Below are positions 37,508 to 49,246 of a DNA stretch of 64,000 bases, in pieces. This DNA comes from Pestalotiopsis fici W106-1 (taxonomy: Eukaryota > Ascomycota > Sordariomycetes > Amphisphaeriales > Sporocadaceae): contig NW_006917101.1 in NCBI RefSeq assembly GCF_000516985.1, positions 2,038,834 through 2,102,833 of the forward strand, in the 5' to 3' direction. The notes beneath the pieces were generated by a model, which saw only the letters and a list, made by a program, of their open reading frames with translations, had not been told where the DNA came from and made no database searches. Each line of letters begins with the position of its first letter. Position 1 is the first letter of the stretch. The translations under genes and the position numbers were made by a program.

Positions 37508-37531
37508 TTTTTTTTTTTTTTTTTTTTTTTT
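37508..37531. repeat. 24-base T homopolymer
   Basis: Uninterrupted T run in the gene-poor region; such tracts often exclude nucleosomes and are prone to sequencing-length error. Confidence 0.9.
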
Positions 37532-39456
37532 GGCGGCGCAATTTCCCCCCTCAATCCGAAATCGAGGTGACGTCAATTCCGCCAATGTGCATTTGTAAGA
37601 CAACTTTCCCTTTTTTTCATTCCATTGACTGATTGTGATGATTGTCTGTCTACTGAAAACATGTAGAAATCCAGTTTCGAGCTGCATCAAACTCAAATGT
37701 CTCAAGGCATCTAGATTACAGTCTACTATCTGGGATATTGCTGGGATGTCATTAGAAGCATCTGGGTCTGGTGGGCTATAATGGGCTGATGCGAGCCCTG
37801 CCGAACCTGACTTGCCTGCTTGCCTTGGAGGTATAATGGGGAATGTCTTAGTACCCGATGAACCGGGTGGAGAAGCCAATTAATCCTCTGAAGACAGACA
37901 AGATCGCCTGTGTCGAAGCTTGGAGCAAGGGGAAAAAAAAAAAAAAAACACCACGATTCTTTTGGTGCACCCTGAATTATGTTTCGCAGATGCGTTGACC
38001 AACCAAGCAAAGGTAGCGCAAGGAGCTCCGGAGGGCAGGCAATGACAGGGTCTTTAGGCATCTTGGAACCAGGTTAAGCACGTGCTTTTTCGATTTGCTT
38101 GGACAGACTTTGAGCTCGGAATTCCTTGCGGTTGTCAATTGGCTGTCTGTCGAGTATACAGTTTATCAAAGTTTGCCCGGGCGTTGGTTGGAGGTACCTT
38201 ATCAGGGTGCTCTGTTCAAGGCATCTGATCTGCCAGAAGACGGTAGTCGCCCTCATCAGGGGCAAAGCAATTGCCGTGCATGAAAAGTATCGTGGGAGAT
38301 GAAGTTCATTTCAGCGTAACTTTACATAACCCAGTTCAGCGCTGAAGAATTAGATTTCGGGTTCATGCCAGGGAAAATCGCTCCGCAACCCTGTCAGCGT
38401 TCTCCGATAGTTGGCAGTTGTATAAGTCGAATTGCTTGTCTCAAAAACCTTGGCAAGTTCTTCAATCGTGGGTGAGGCTTGGCCCTTTGTCAAGCTACGA
38501 CCTATCATCTACCACATACAGGCTTGAATATATTACGCGCCAAGATCTAAGGTAGCACAGCAAGAATGGGCAATCGAGGAACATGACGATGCGCAACCCC
38601 CGGCCGATGGCAGCATGGATCAAAAGACGTGACAAAGACCTCGGACCACCCCTGATGGGACACCCACTGTGGGCTCATGCGTCAAGGGTATCCACATATG
38701 GCAGACCTGTCCAATCAGAGCCGAGAAGTTATGGTCACTAGATCGAGTCTGTACTAGCTGAGGAATGTTGGAGGGGCAAGTCTGCCTGGTGGATGACGAT
38801 GGGTCCTACGTCATATTGGACCCTTTCGCTAAGCAACACCAGGCGTCGAACAACTCTCTCTTGCTCTCCCCCGAAGAACTCTGGGAGTCATGCATTGCAT
38901 TGGACGGGACCTAACGACACTAAATTTGTTGGAGGGGTGGGAATTTCCTGACAAAACCCACTCGGGGATGTGGTGCCATGGAATAAGGAAGGGAAGTGCA
39001 AGGCAAGAAAGAACAAAAGAGTCCACGCATTTTATCTGTTCCCCAGCTTGGCCATGGGGAAATCAGCCTAGGGAGCAGAAACAAGAATGCCATTTGGCAA
39101 TCCCTTCGCGGGCGCGTAATATGTTGCGCGCGCGTGTGTGCAATGCCTGTCCATGTGTGAAGCCGATCCGGATCGCGCACCGCGTCGCCCAGTCCTTCAA
39201 AGCCAGCAGATTTTTTTTTTTTTATTCTCTGGCGATCTGCCAAGGGGTCCACGAGTGATTCGAACCCAAGCGGAGACTCATTGACGCCCATCAGCAATAG
39301 TCAGTCTCTGTACAATGATTCAGTGATACCATCGTACCCTCATCTACCCATGATCTCTTATTCGAAAAAGGAGAGATCGAGAGGGTTTAATATTGGTCAG
39401 CAAATGTTAATACTTTCCGCTCCTGAAGAAAAGTTATCAGCAGATTGGCGGCAGGC

Positions 39457-39475
39457 TTTTTTTTTTTTTTTTTTT
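39457..39475. repeat. 19-base T homopolymer
   Basis: Uninterrupted T run in the gene-poor region. Confidence 0.9.
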
Positions 39476-41092
39476 GCCCATTCACCAAGGCGGAGCAAGA
39501 TCACCAGCCGAACCCAATGACACGGCCTGCCAGTTTGCCCAGTGTGCAGGTGAATAAATATGTATGGAGTACACGCGACGTAATACTCTGCAGGTTACAT
39601 TGGCGATATCATGTCTACCTTGATCTCTAGTTCGCCAAACCGGCCTCTTGGCCACATGCTTAATTAGTGGCTGTTTCATGGGGTTGGGCAGTGAATGAGC
39701 TGAGCTTTTTCAGGCTTTAGGTATCGGGCCAAGACTAGCAGGTTTGATGATGGCGATGATCTACGTACTCAAAAGTGTCACCCTCTACATCACATCCATA
39801 AAACAGTCCGCCTATTGTCCACACCAACTACATAGTACCTGCCCGTCTGCGCATATCTCTGCTACATTAGTTTCAAGCCTGTCATCCTTGAAACATATTC
39901 TCCAGAAAGAGAGAGAGAGAAAAAAGGAGAGAGATCGATCCCGGGCCGTGATGGAAGAAAGCAGACATGCATGTAGCACACGGGTCGAGGATCCTTATCA
40001 TCGATGACGAACAGGCTCAAGCTAATCATAATTCACGAATTGAGCCGCCCGTTTGGCCCAGTATGTAGCGTGTGTACTGTGTACCCAGCATAATAGTAGC
40101 ATCATCACAAACAAGGCAAGCCACAGAAAAGATCGAAGTCGCATTTGTTTTCTTGGGCTGACGGGACGTTTGACCTTAGCGATCTCATTTCATCCTTGAC
40201 CCATTGTGCGGCTTGTCTTTGAGTTTCCAGGTATCCAGTCGTCATCGTTTAGCGTCTTTGACGGCCTGTATACTTCCCCATGTGGACTAAAGGTGATTCG
40301 AGCTACTTTGTTTCCCTTCGTCCTGTAAGTACGTAATGTAGGTATGTAGAGAGAATGCAGAAGAGAAGCGCTCGCGCCGGAAATGCTCCTAAACACCTTA
40401 CACTGGGCACATGGCCCCACGGTGATTCGCTCTTTTGTCCGTTTTCGTCCCAGATTCAGCAGTGCTTCTGCCTGTCAGCCACCGGGTTTCTGATACCTAG
40501 GACCTTGGAATTAGGTATGGTACAATGAATTATCAATCATTTGACGCAGCCTTGCCACTTTTCTCTGTAGTGTATGCATGTATTCCGTACCTGTTGTAAT
40601 GTAGCCCGGTCCAAGAGGCAGACAGAGAGTGAGCGAGAGCCACTACATCATAGCGCACGGCCTGAATTTCCACCCCCGGCTACTGGTTTTCCAGGGTCGC
40701 GAATGCCAGGAAAGCCAGGCATTTTTAGCACATCAGGGCCACTGGCACCGTCGCAATTTAGTAGCATCATCGTCACTTTTCCCTTCCCACCCTTTCCCGA
40801 CTGGCGCCGCCAGCTTCAAATGTAGCTTGACCTCAGACCCGGATTATACTACTACTACTACTCCTTCTTCTACTGCTCACTCATAATCCCCCCCTTAACC
40901 TTTAAACTATTCCTTCCGGACCTTCTGGACGCTTTCATCCAATCCATATTCGATTTTCGCCCGTTGGAAAACAAGTCAGTCGTCGCACCGACACACGATC
41001 AGCACTACCCATACATCAGCCTCTCTCCGCCAAAGATTATTAGATTTGATTGCGAAGAATAGTACCCCGCCTCTGTCTTTAGCCACAAAAGG

Positions 41093-41119
41093 AAAAAAAA
41101 AAAAAAAAAAAAAAAAAAA
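41093..41119. repeat. 27-base A homopolymer in kinase leader
   Basis: Uninterrupted A run about 420 bases before the kinase ATG, probably in its promoter or 5' leader. Confidence 0.9.
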
Positions 41120-41540
41120 GACCCACAGAAAGAGCCCATCTTTGCATCATCTCCTGCCAACTGTATGCTGGTGTTGGGCAGCAGCAGGAGAGATTGGACA
41201 CTTCAGAGAAAAAAGGAAGCAAGAAAAACGCCTGTCCGTTTTTTCCCCCTTCTAATCCAGCCTTCTATACTTCACGGCAACCAATTTCTAAGGAAACCTT
41301 ACGAATTTGCGCGCGGTCTGGTTGACGGCATCGTCATTTCGATTTTATTGACGGTACTTGCTGCAAAGAAAGAAGCCCCTTCTTTGTCATTGTTGCACAG
41401 CCCAGTGATAAGTGAGGAAGGCGAGAAGCAGCGACGTCGGGAGTGACGTCTTCTGGTTCTTTTTTTTTTTTCTGGATCTTTCTTTTATTTACTTCTATTT
41501 TTTTCGCATCTTTTTACGAATTCCCACCCTTTCAGCAATC

Positions 41541-44111
41541 ATGTCCACGATTCAGCAACTCAAAAATTTCATCCGTCATGGTAAGTCGCGCGCATTTTAC
41601 GAAACAGAAGAGCAGAAATTCCCCCATTCCGCTCTGTTGCCCCAGACAGACAAGACCCCTAGCACCGGAGTAATAGTGATCGTCTTCTCCGTACCGAATT
41701 TGCTCTCCATTTTATTTATTTTTGATTTTTCTTGTCCTTCCCCCCCTTCAATTGTGGTGGTTCGCGCTGCCGTGTCTTCAATCTTACTTCCGCAGCACTC
41801 CCTGCACCTGCAACCCCCCCGGCATTGACGTGCCCACTGACATCATCTGTTTTCCCCAACTATAGGCAAGCAGGCCAGGACAAACAACAACCACGACGAT
41901 TCTCAACGCAAAAACGATCACTCACCAACAAATGTTCCTGCGCAACAACACAAGGCAATGGCTCATGTAACTGAACCCAACCTGCACGTCGGCGGCGGTG
42001 GTGTTGCCGCTGCACACCAAGTACAACCCATTCCAGAGGCCTACTCTGTCCAACCCGGTGCGGGAGATGCCCATAACCGTGTTGCTCAAGCAAATGACGT
42101 TGCTGCACACCACGCGGAGCAGAGAATTGATGGATCAAAGTCCAAGGACCACCACGTCGCCAAGCTTGTCGAGGAGGAGAAGGCCAGCCGTTCGAAATTC
42201 CCAAAGTACCCTGGACTCGAGCGATGGGAACTTACCGAGAAAATGGGTGATGGCGCCTTCAGCAATGTCTATCGCGCCCGTGACCTCACTGGCGATGCTG
42301 GCGAAGTCGCTATCAAGGTGGTCAGGAAATTCGAAATGAACAACATGCAGGTGAGTCTTGCCGGCGGTTGAGTAATGTGTCGCCGACCACATATTTCCTC
42401 TATCTGGTCGTCGTCAACACAGTCATGTTCTTCTCGTGCTGTCCCATATTTCCTTGTGTCTCAAAAATTCTTATACCAACCAGTGGTCAAATCTTAGGGC
42501 CAGAAGCATTTACACCCGGACTTCAAAAAGGTGCCAAAGGCTGCAGAGGTGCGAGAAACTTTCTTTTCCTTCCGTCTACTCTCTCGAGCCCTATGTTATT
42601 CTGCATTTTTATGACAATCCTGTGGTGTTGACGCACGTGCCTTTGATTTCTTTTCTATTCCCTTCTCACCATGCCGTCGAGCTGTTCTCGATCATTCAGC
42701 TTTGCATACTTCATTTTACTGACACGATAACCAGCGAGCGAATATCCTCAAAGAGGTTCAAATTATGCGCCAACTTGATCATCCCAACATTATCAAGCTC
42801 ATTGATTTCTCGGAATCTCGGCAATATTACTACATCATTCTGGAGCTTGCACCCGGCGGCGAACTGTTCCACCAGATTGTGCGGCTCACGTACTTCAGTG
42901 AAGATTTGTCGCGCCATGTCATTACACAAGTGGCGAACGCGTTGGAATATCTTCACGAAGAACGAGGCGTGGTTCATCGGTACGTTTTGCACCAAAATCA
43001 AAATGACGCTGAATGATGTCATATATGATGACGTATGTCAACCATCATGACTAACCTTTACTACAGTGATATCAAGCCTGAGAATATTTTGTTTGAGCCG
43101 ATACCCGTGGTACCTTCCAAGGTACCGAAGCCGAAGCAACCTGGAGATGAGGACAAGGTCGACGAGGGCGAGTTCATTTCAGGTACCGGCGCTGGTGGAA
43201 TTGGCCGGATAAAGATTGCCGACTTTGGTCTTTCCAAGATTGTGTGGGAGAATTCTACCATGACGCCTTGCGGAACTGTGGGATACACGGCTCCCGAAAT
43301 TGTCAAGGATGAGCGGTACTCAAAGTCTGTCGATATGTGGGCGTTGGGTTGTGTGCTATACACATTGCTCTGCGGTTTCCCACCGTTCTACGACGAGAGT
43401 ATTGAGGTCCTCACGGAGAAGGTTGCGAAGGGCCAGTATACCTTCCTATCGCCGTGGTGGGACGACATTTCAAAGTCGGCACAAGATTTGATCTCACATC
43501 TACTTACTGTCGACCCTGAGAAGAGATATACCATCACCGAATTCCTGGCCCACCCATGGATCCGCCAGGGCTCTGGTCCAACACCCCGTGAGGAGAAGAA
43601 GGCTCTCAATAACGGTGACACCCTTCGCGCCTTTGATGCTGGACGTTTGGCAGATGGTGACAGGCGCATGGACTTCCGTTCTCCAGGAGCTGTCAATCTG
43701 CGTGAAATCTTCGACGTTGGTTATTCAGTACACCGACAGGAGGAGGAAGCCAAGCGCAGGAAACAAGTTGGTTCCAAGGGACAAGCACCATCTCGTCTTA
43801 CTGATCTCAATGAGTCGGAAGAGGATGAAAAGTCAGATCCGGAGTATGTCCATAAGACGGATGCTTCGCAACTTGAACAGCGTATGCGCGACACGAACTT
43901 GGGTAAGGCCCAAGAACGTGGACGAGAGCGCGAGCGTCCCGAGAAGGAGGCTAGAGGCTACGGACAACATAGTGCAGCCGTGGCACAGGCCGCCCGACAG
44001 CAGGTGCGCGATCGCAACAGGGCAAAGGGTGCATTTGAGTTGAGTCTGGATGGTGCAACGTTACTCGGACGCAGAGCAAACAAGCCCACTGCTAGAGCCG
44101 GTGGCGCTTAA
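41541..44111 (+). CDS. srk1: Srk1/Rck2-type CaMK-family serine/threonine kinase
   Basis: Five exons: 41541-41580, 41866-42350, 42498-42548, 42735-42979 and 43067-44111 (introns 285, 147, 186 and 87 bp); the product is 621 residues. The 13-codon first exon MSTIQQLKNFIRH joins GKQARTNNN, as in other filamentous fungi, and the 17-codon exon 3 supplies GQKHLHPDFKKVPKAAE. The kinase domain runs from about 129 to 430: glycine loop GDGAFS (140-145), Lys164 (VAIK), HRDIKPEN (Asp275), DFG (Asp326), TPCGTVGYTAPE (APE at 349-351). A roughly 30-residue insert separates HRD and DFG (SKVPKPKQPGDEDKVDEG), shared by this subfamily. The basic, coiled-coil-like tail is rich in Glu and Arg. In yeasts the homologues are activated by the stress MAP kinase Hog1/Sty1 and tune translation and the cell cycle; that role is inferred here. 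Confidence 0.93.
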
Positions 44112-44928
44112 GCTTGTGAATTATATCGCACTGTAGTCAACAGGCTATGTGCACAACTAAGAAAGTGACGATATCGACCTTTGGGTCGCTCAGCGATTGC
44201 AAAGGTTGTTTCTGGCGTTTGGAGGAATCATGGATTTGATTGGTACACGATGGAATGCGGGCGGACCACCATTATGTGGCACCTTGGGATCATGGAGCGT
44301 CTCTTTTGATACATCATTGTACGCACTATCAAACATGGTGCATGGCGTCTTGAAATTAATACATCACTCTTGTCAATGTTTCCTTGCTCTTGCAAATAGT
44401 GTAGTGTTTGCCCTGCGCCAGCAGGGTCTGACGCACTGTCTCAGTACTGTAGCGTGTTCTATTGCTAATCACCACCCAGCCACGCCCAGAAACTTGGGTG
44501 ACCCGAACCCTTTACAACATCCAAGGACAAATCCAGTGGCCAGTTTTGAGACAAGGCGTCACGTCCAGCTGGGCCATGGTCGATATCGGCTCCAGGTAGG
44601 GATACTGGCGATTGCTTCTTTGGGCGCCTCAGTATTGTGATACTTGAAGGGCTGGGACCAATGATCAACGGTAGTCGAGCGTAATAGAAGTGTATAAGAC
44701 GGACAGATGAACTCGCAATCACTTGGTCCACATCATATCAGTCATTACTCAATCATCATTTAATCAAACAACACTCACATTTCCAATTCTCGGAATTCCA
44801 ATCATTATAACAATAATACAACTTGCAAGATCAGCCTGCTACCCTTTCATAGACCTTTTTGTCCTTTGGTTTTACATCCAGAACCTCATTTGCCCAAGAC
44901 TAAGCGTTCGCGTAGTTGCCACGGTATA
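44112..44928. other. Intergenic after kinase gene
   Basis: It holds the kinase 3' UTR and the promoter of the next gene. A 147-codon frame at 44197-44640 looks like chance, as it has no family features. Confidence 0.5.
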
Positions 44929-46140
44929 ATGGCATCCTCGGCGCCCCAGATTTTGACCCAACTCAGCCTTCAGTTCTTCCCGTCAACTGGATCATGCTCG
45001 ATTGATATTGCGGCCGCCATCCAGCTCGGCCGGTGCGGCTATATTGACATAAGCGTCGAGGAGCAGCACCACGTCGACGTACTACCCGACAAGATCTGCG
45101 TCACGCCCACGCAGCCCGAGTCGTCCGTGGCTTCATATGCACCACCGGCGCCCGTCCGTACCAGCCCTCCAAAGCCGCAGGTGCCCATTGGTGGAAATGG
45201 CAACGGCAACGGGAATGGCAACTCGGGAAATGGGAATGGGAATGATAACGGCAACAACAATGGCGGCAGTAGTGTCAATGGCAATGGAAACGGAAATGCA
45301 AATTCGGGGAACGGAAACGGTAACCACAACGGCAATGGCAACAGTGATGGCAGCATCAATGGCAACGGGAATGGGAATCATAATTCGGGCAGCAACAATG
45401 GCAATAATAACGGCAATAACAACAACAATGTCATTGGATACAGCAAGAATAATTTCGGCATCATCAACAATGGCGGGAGCGGCAACCACAATCAAGGCAG
45501 CAATAAAGATGACGAGCACAATGGCGGCGGCAGTAGCACTGGTTCGGCTTCCCATAGCACCACCACTTACACCACGACCCCCGTCATCGCCCTGCCCGAG
45601 TACTGCCAAAAGTCGACTTACGAAATCGACATGACTTCCATCCGGGGCCTCTCGACAGCGGATATCGAAGCCCACCTGGCCGTACTAGGTCTACACCTAG
45701 ACGTCAATGTGGACCTGGGCTTGGGCCTCGGGGAGTTGCTAGGCGGTCTCCTGGGGAGCGGTTCCTCTTCCCGCGACGACGCCGTCGCCGACGCCGCTGT
45801 CCGCGAGGCTCTCCACCATATTTACAATGTCGGCTGCGGACGCAGTCTGCACGCATACCCCGGCGCCGTGAGGGCGCAGCGGGTCGTTGCGGACATGCCG
45901 GCGTGTCTGGATGCGTGTTCGGTGGCCGCGGTGCGGTCGGGTCGCGCGCTCGAGTGTGTGGGGGCTACGTATAGGCGTAGCAGCAGCAGCAGCAGCAGCA
46001 GCAATGGGGCTGTGACGACGACTACGACTGAAACGGAAGAAACAAATTGTTGGTTTGTACTGGGAGAGACGCATGATATCCTGGATATCAATGTCTCGGT
46101 CGAGTTGGAGATGTATGACAGTTTGTTCATTGCTGCGTAG
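44929..46140 (+). CDS. Cys-containing protein with long Asn-Gly tract, PAN-like C-terminal part
   Basis: A single frame of 403 residues from the ATG at 44929. Residues 1-62 contain three Cys (23, 36, 57) and 62-86 are Pro-rich. Residues 88-200 are almost purely Asn and Gly (NGNGNG type) with Ser, His and Asp. Residues 210-403 form a second Cys-bearing region (Cys 226, 303, 326, 330, 343, 374) with the pattern ADMPACLDACS...ECVGATY...NCW, which recalls PAN/Apple-type extracellular modules. A Ser8 run at 351-358 interrupts it. No signal peptide is seen at this start, odd for a Cys-patterned protein; an upstream exon may be missing, although no ATG occurs in frame upstream before a stop. Function unknown. 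A surface or wall role is an inference only. Confidence 0.7.
   Translation: MASSAPQILTQLSLQFFPSTGSCSIDIAAAIQLGRCGYIDISVEEQHHVDVLPDKICVTPTQPESSVASYAPPAPVRTSPPKPQVPIGGNGNGNGNGNSGNGNGNDNGNNNGGSSVNGNGNGNANSGNGNGNHNGNGNSDGSINGNGNGNHNSGSNNGNNNGNNNNNVIGYSKNNFGIINNGGSGNHNQGSNKDDEHNGGGSSTGSASHSTTTYTTTPVIALPEYCQKSTYEIDMTSIRGLSTADIEAHLAVLGLHLDVNVDLGLGLGELLGGLLGSGSSSRDDAVADAAVREALHHIYNVGCGRSLHAYPGAVRAQRVVADMPACLDACSVAAVRSGRALECVGATYRRSSSSSSSSNGAVTTTTTETEETNCWFVLGETHDILDINVSVELEMYDSLFIAA
45190..45528 (+). repeat. Asn-Gly-coding degenerate hexanucleotide repeat
   Basis: About 113 codons, mostly alternating AAY and GGN. Codons vary freely (ggc, gga, ggg; aac, aat), so the repeat is regular in protein but worn at DNA level. 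Confidence 0.85.
45979..46002 (+). repeat. (AGC)8 microsatellite coding Ser8
   Basis: Eight perfect AGC units inside the reading frame of the Asn-Gly-tract protein, likely variable in length between strains. Confidence 0.9.
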
Positions 46141-46804
46141 GTCATGCAGCAGGGATATGAGGAAACAGGAAGAGGACTGCCAATGTTTGAGATGGAGAAT
46201 GCCTAGTTGGAGGGACAAAGGTCTCCCACCTCGATACTAGAGATTCTCAGATCTTGGGTTTGTAATTTCATGTATGGGAAGGATGATACTGCAGAGGGTT
46301 GTGTTTGTAGATTTCTTGGTTTTGGTTTTAGACTTGCTGGGCATGTTGTTCTAGTTGCTTTGGGAGTTTTGGGATATATAGGAAGAATAACTTATCTGAT
46401 TAATCAATAATCGAAATTGCCTTATTCGAGATACTAGACTGCAGAATTTGGAATTGTCCTCACAATGGTTGATCAAAGGCCCTTGACCTTAAGCTTGTCA
46501 CGCACCAAGCATTTCATCAGTACAAAAGACGCCGAGACAATATGTTCTAGTCACAGTTGTGAATCCCCATTGTAATCATGGTTCAACTTGCAAGTCTAAT
46601 CGAAATTATTCACTGGTGGATCATGGAAACAAGAACTGGATAGCGGCAAGCGAATAGTATATACATCAAACAGGACAACTAGATGTCATCAACGGCGGCT
46701 TGGCCAATATTTACATATGAAGACTTTTTTTTTTTCCAACTCTTGAACTTTGCAAGCATCTTCCACACCCAAACTCCCTCTGTTTGTTGGCTTGTTCATG
46801 CCAT
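46141..46804. other. Intergenic between convergent genes
   Basis: It contains the 3' UTRs of the Asn-Gly-tract gene and the GH12 gene. No other feature is seen. Confidence 0.5.
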
Positions 46805-47697
46805 TTATGAGACAGAGATGCTGTAGGCAGAGACAGTGAGGGTAGCGCTGGAGCCAGTAAAGGGCTCAGTACCAGCCTGGAGGGAAGTGATGTAGTACGA
46901 GGTGGGGACACCCTGGCTCGAGGTGAGGTACTTGAAGAACAGGTTGATGTCGCCGCTGAAGCTGGTGACGGTGCTGGTGGCGACAAACGAGTAGACCTTG
47001 GTGCTGCCGTTGAGGCCGTAGTAGAGCTTCCAGCTGTAGCTGCCAATGGTGACTGTGGCAATGGCGCTGCCGGTCGACGAGATGGGGCCCGCGCCGCCGT
47101 AGGCCGCCAGCCACACCATGATCTCGTACTCGTTGGTGCCGCCCGACGTGGGCGCCAGCCACAGGTCGTAGGCTACATCGGCAACGATACTGCTGCCGGT
47201 TTGACTATATTTCGTCGTGTATCAGTCTCTAAAACTGCCAACGTCTTGTCTGGGAGATGGGGGCTATATATTGTAAGGGGAGCATGCCCCCCTCAAGAAT
47301 ATATGTATACAACAAGAAGAAGAAAAACTTACGTGTACTTCCAGACCGAGGGAATGGACGAGACAGCCGAGAGCTGCTTGTTGACATTCTCGAGGGCAAC
47401 GTTGGAGTACGACTTGACGCTGCTGGAGCCGCCGGCCCAGCTCCAGGTCGTGTGCCAGGCGACGGTGCTGCCGCTCAGCGAGTCAAAGTAGGTGCACTGG
47501 GAGCCCGAGGTGGCGGCCGAGGCGCCCCAGTTGTTGTGGTAGATGGTGTAGCCGCCCGTGACCAGGGAGCCCCACGAGTCGCACGAGATGGTCGTGGCGC
47601 GCTTGTCGAGGGTCGGCGTGGGCTCGGTTCCCGTGGGTGCGGCAAAGGCGCTCGAGGCGGCCAGCACCATGGAGGCGAGAGAAGTTGCAAACTTCAT
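46805..47697 (-). CDS. Secreted GH12 endoglucanase/xyloglucanase
   Basis: Two exons: 47697-47333 and 47204-46805 (128-bp intron, GTAAGT...TAG); the product is 254 residues. A signal peptide (1-20 or so) is followed by a short propeptide ending in LDKR (30-33), probably cut by a Kex2-type protease. The GH12 fold shows [17 protein letters not shown], the nucleophile segment NEYEIMVW (Glu149) and the acid/base segment AGTEPFTG (Glu235). Family enzymes cut beta-1,4-glucan or xyloglucan internally with retention of configuration, outside the cell. There is no cellulose-binding module. Length matches single-domain fungal GH12. Whether it prefers xyloglucan or cellulose cannot be read with confidence. 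The intron has a short GC palindrome-like stretch (47277-47292). Confidence 0.95.
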
Positions 47698-48811
47698 ATT
47701 GGAAAGCTGATGATGTGTAAGTGGCTATGGGAAGATGCTGCCAGAGGAGTGCCAAGAGGTGAAAGGATAAGAGAATGAGTGAATGGCAGAGTGATCAATC
47801 GACAAGTTGCAGAGGGATATCCCAACGACTTATACCAAGTCAGCCGTGGCAAACAGATTATACTACTACTTCATCTATCCTCTTCTCCTTCACGCACCCA
47901 ACCTAGTACTACTCTCATTTTACCAAACCATACCTAGGTTAGGTTACCGACGTATTGTTAGCTCTTTTCAGCCTCCGTCGTGGTCCGGCCGAACCGGGCG
48001 TTAGGTTCAACGTCCATGTTTTGTTCCACGAATGGAAGAGCCGCATCGGACCCGTTTACTCTTTGGTGTTTCGACTGGTCGTTTGGAGTAGAGCTTGTCT
48101 AAGTGCCGACTGTGGGGTATAATCTCCCATCTCAAACAAGCTGCTCGTAATACCGGATCCAGCGACAGGGGCCCGGACCCCTGCCCCGGCGACCGGGGGT
48201 CTCTAGTTTTGGGGAGCGTCTGCCCCCGGATTTCTCTTTTCGGACATGAAGCGTCGTCGGCCCTCGTCATTCTGGTCAGTTGAGCTGGAGCTTGAGGACT
48301 TTTTCTCTTGCCCTCGGCAGCAGTGTTACTTTAGAGAGTCGCCAGCATCTCAAGCGCACCAGTGGTAACTTCGCCAAAGACAACGACCAAGCCATTTGAC
48401 GGGTATTGTGGAGACGACAATATCGCAAGATCGTTAAAGGGGCGGGCCCCCGATGTTAGCAAAGGTTACACCCAAATGGAAACTTGTAGCTGAACTATTT
48501 GTGGTAATAACTCCTTTTATTTTCCAGGACCGGGGTCGTCTGACCATGAACCACATACTAGCAGTAATAGACTTTGCCTTCTCCTCTGCCTGAACCCTTT
48601 ACTTTCCTTTTATTCTGGGCGGAATAACAATGCTTTTTGATCTATTCGAAACTTGACCTGGTGAAGGTCACCGTTGCAGTGTCATTCGCCATGGGGTGAC
48701 ATCAGTCCAAACTTCCAGAATACGAATACATGGCCCTCTAAAGGGAGAAAATGAAGGTAGAACTCGGCTCCGAGATGGTGGTAGCCTTTGAACTTGATTC
48801 TTTGGCTTCCA
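47698..48811. other. Intergenic, promoter of GH12 gene
   Basis: Minus-strand promoter; a TATAAG-like site lies about 140 bases before the ATG. No GGCTAA core was noticed close by. No gene is recognised. Confidence 0.45.
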
Positions 48812-49246
48812 TTACTTTTCTATCGAAGCAGCGTTCTGGTCTGCAAGTGACTGCACCTTGGCCGACGTAGATCCCTTGCCGGGACGCTCACCCAAGAGTC
48901 GAGCCTGGAAATGGAATTCTGGTTAGCTATTACTGACAACCCACTCACCAACACGTGGGAAAGCGGTGAAAGATTATATATATACCTCTGCGCGTTGCAC
49001 CTCAGCAGCATCTTGCTTCGTGACCTCACCAGGATACTTGCGAGCGATGTCGCCGGCCTTTTCCAAAAAGTTCTGCTGCTTATCATGCAAGCTCTGGGCT
49101 GTGGCTGCGGATCCGCCCTTGATCGGGCCGGCATCTGATCTCTCAAACTCGGCATGAGCAATGTCTGCGACCTCGGATGTGGTGATCGGTCGACCGTCGA
49201 CAACTTGTTGGTGGAGCTGGTCCTTGCTGGGCAGGTCGGAAGCCAT
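48812..49246 (-). CDS. Small SMP (seed maturation protein)-domain protein
   Basis: Two exons: 49246-48986 and 48904-48812 (81-bp intron, GTATAT...CAG); the product is 117 residues. It starts MASDLPSKDQLHQQ. The core ITTSEVADIAHAEFERSDAGP, GGSAATAQSLHDKQ and QDAAEVQRAEARLLGERPGKGSTSAKVQSLAD fit the SMP domain, which is known from plant late-embryogenesis proteins and common in small fungal proteins. It is hydrophilic, Ala-rich and likely helical or disordered, with no signal peptide. A role in desiccation or stress tolerance is inferred from the family only. The frame upstream is open for 26 further codons but starts without an ATG. Confidence 0.85.

Larger units (their letters stand above)
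33773..41540. other. Gene-poor 7.8 kb
   Basis: No gene with a known family. It contains a promoter-like stretch near 35091 (gtataaatatc followed by a pyrimidine-rich leader), a possible small frame at 35462-35758, long homopolymers (37508-37531, 37934-37949, 39457-39475, 41093-41119) and short AG, GAA and CTA microsatellites. The last kilobase is probably the long leader and promoter of the kinase gene at 41541. Non-coding RNA genes are possible. Confidence 0.5.

Noticed and set aside
37388..37879. 163-codon minus-strand frame
   Set aside because: It runs through the poly-T tract (giving a Lys run) and has no family features.
39230..39300. B-box-like GGGTTCGAATC on the minus strand, possible tRNA
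   Set aside because: The T stem does not pair (TTGGG against CACTC) and no acceptor stem is found.
44197..44640. 147-codon + strand frame downstream of the Srk1-type kinase
   Set aside because: Probably the kinase 3' UTR; no family features and poor start context.
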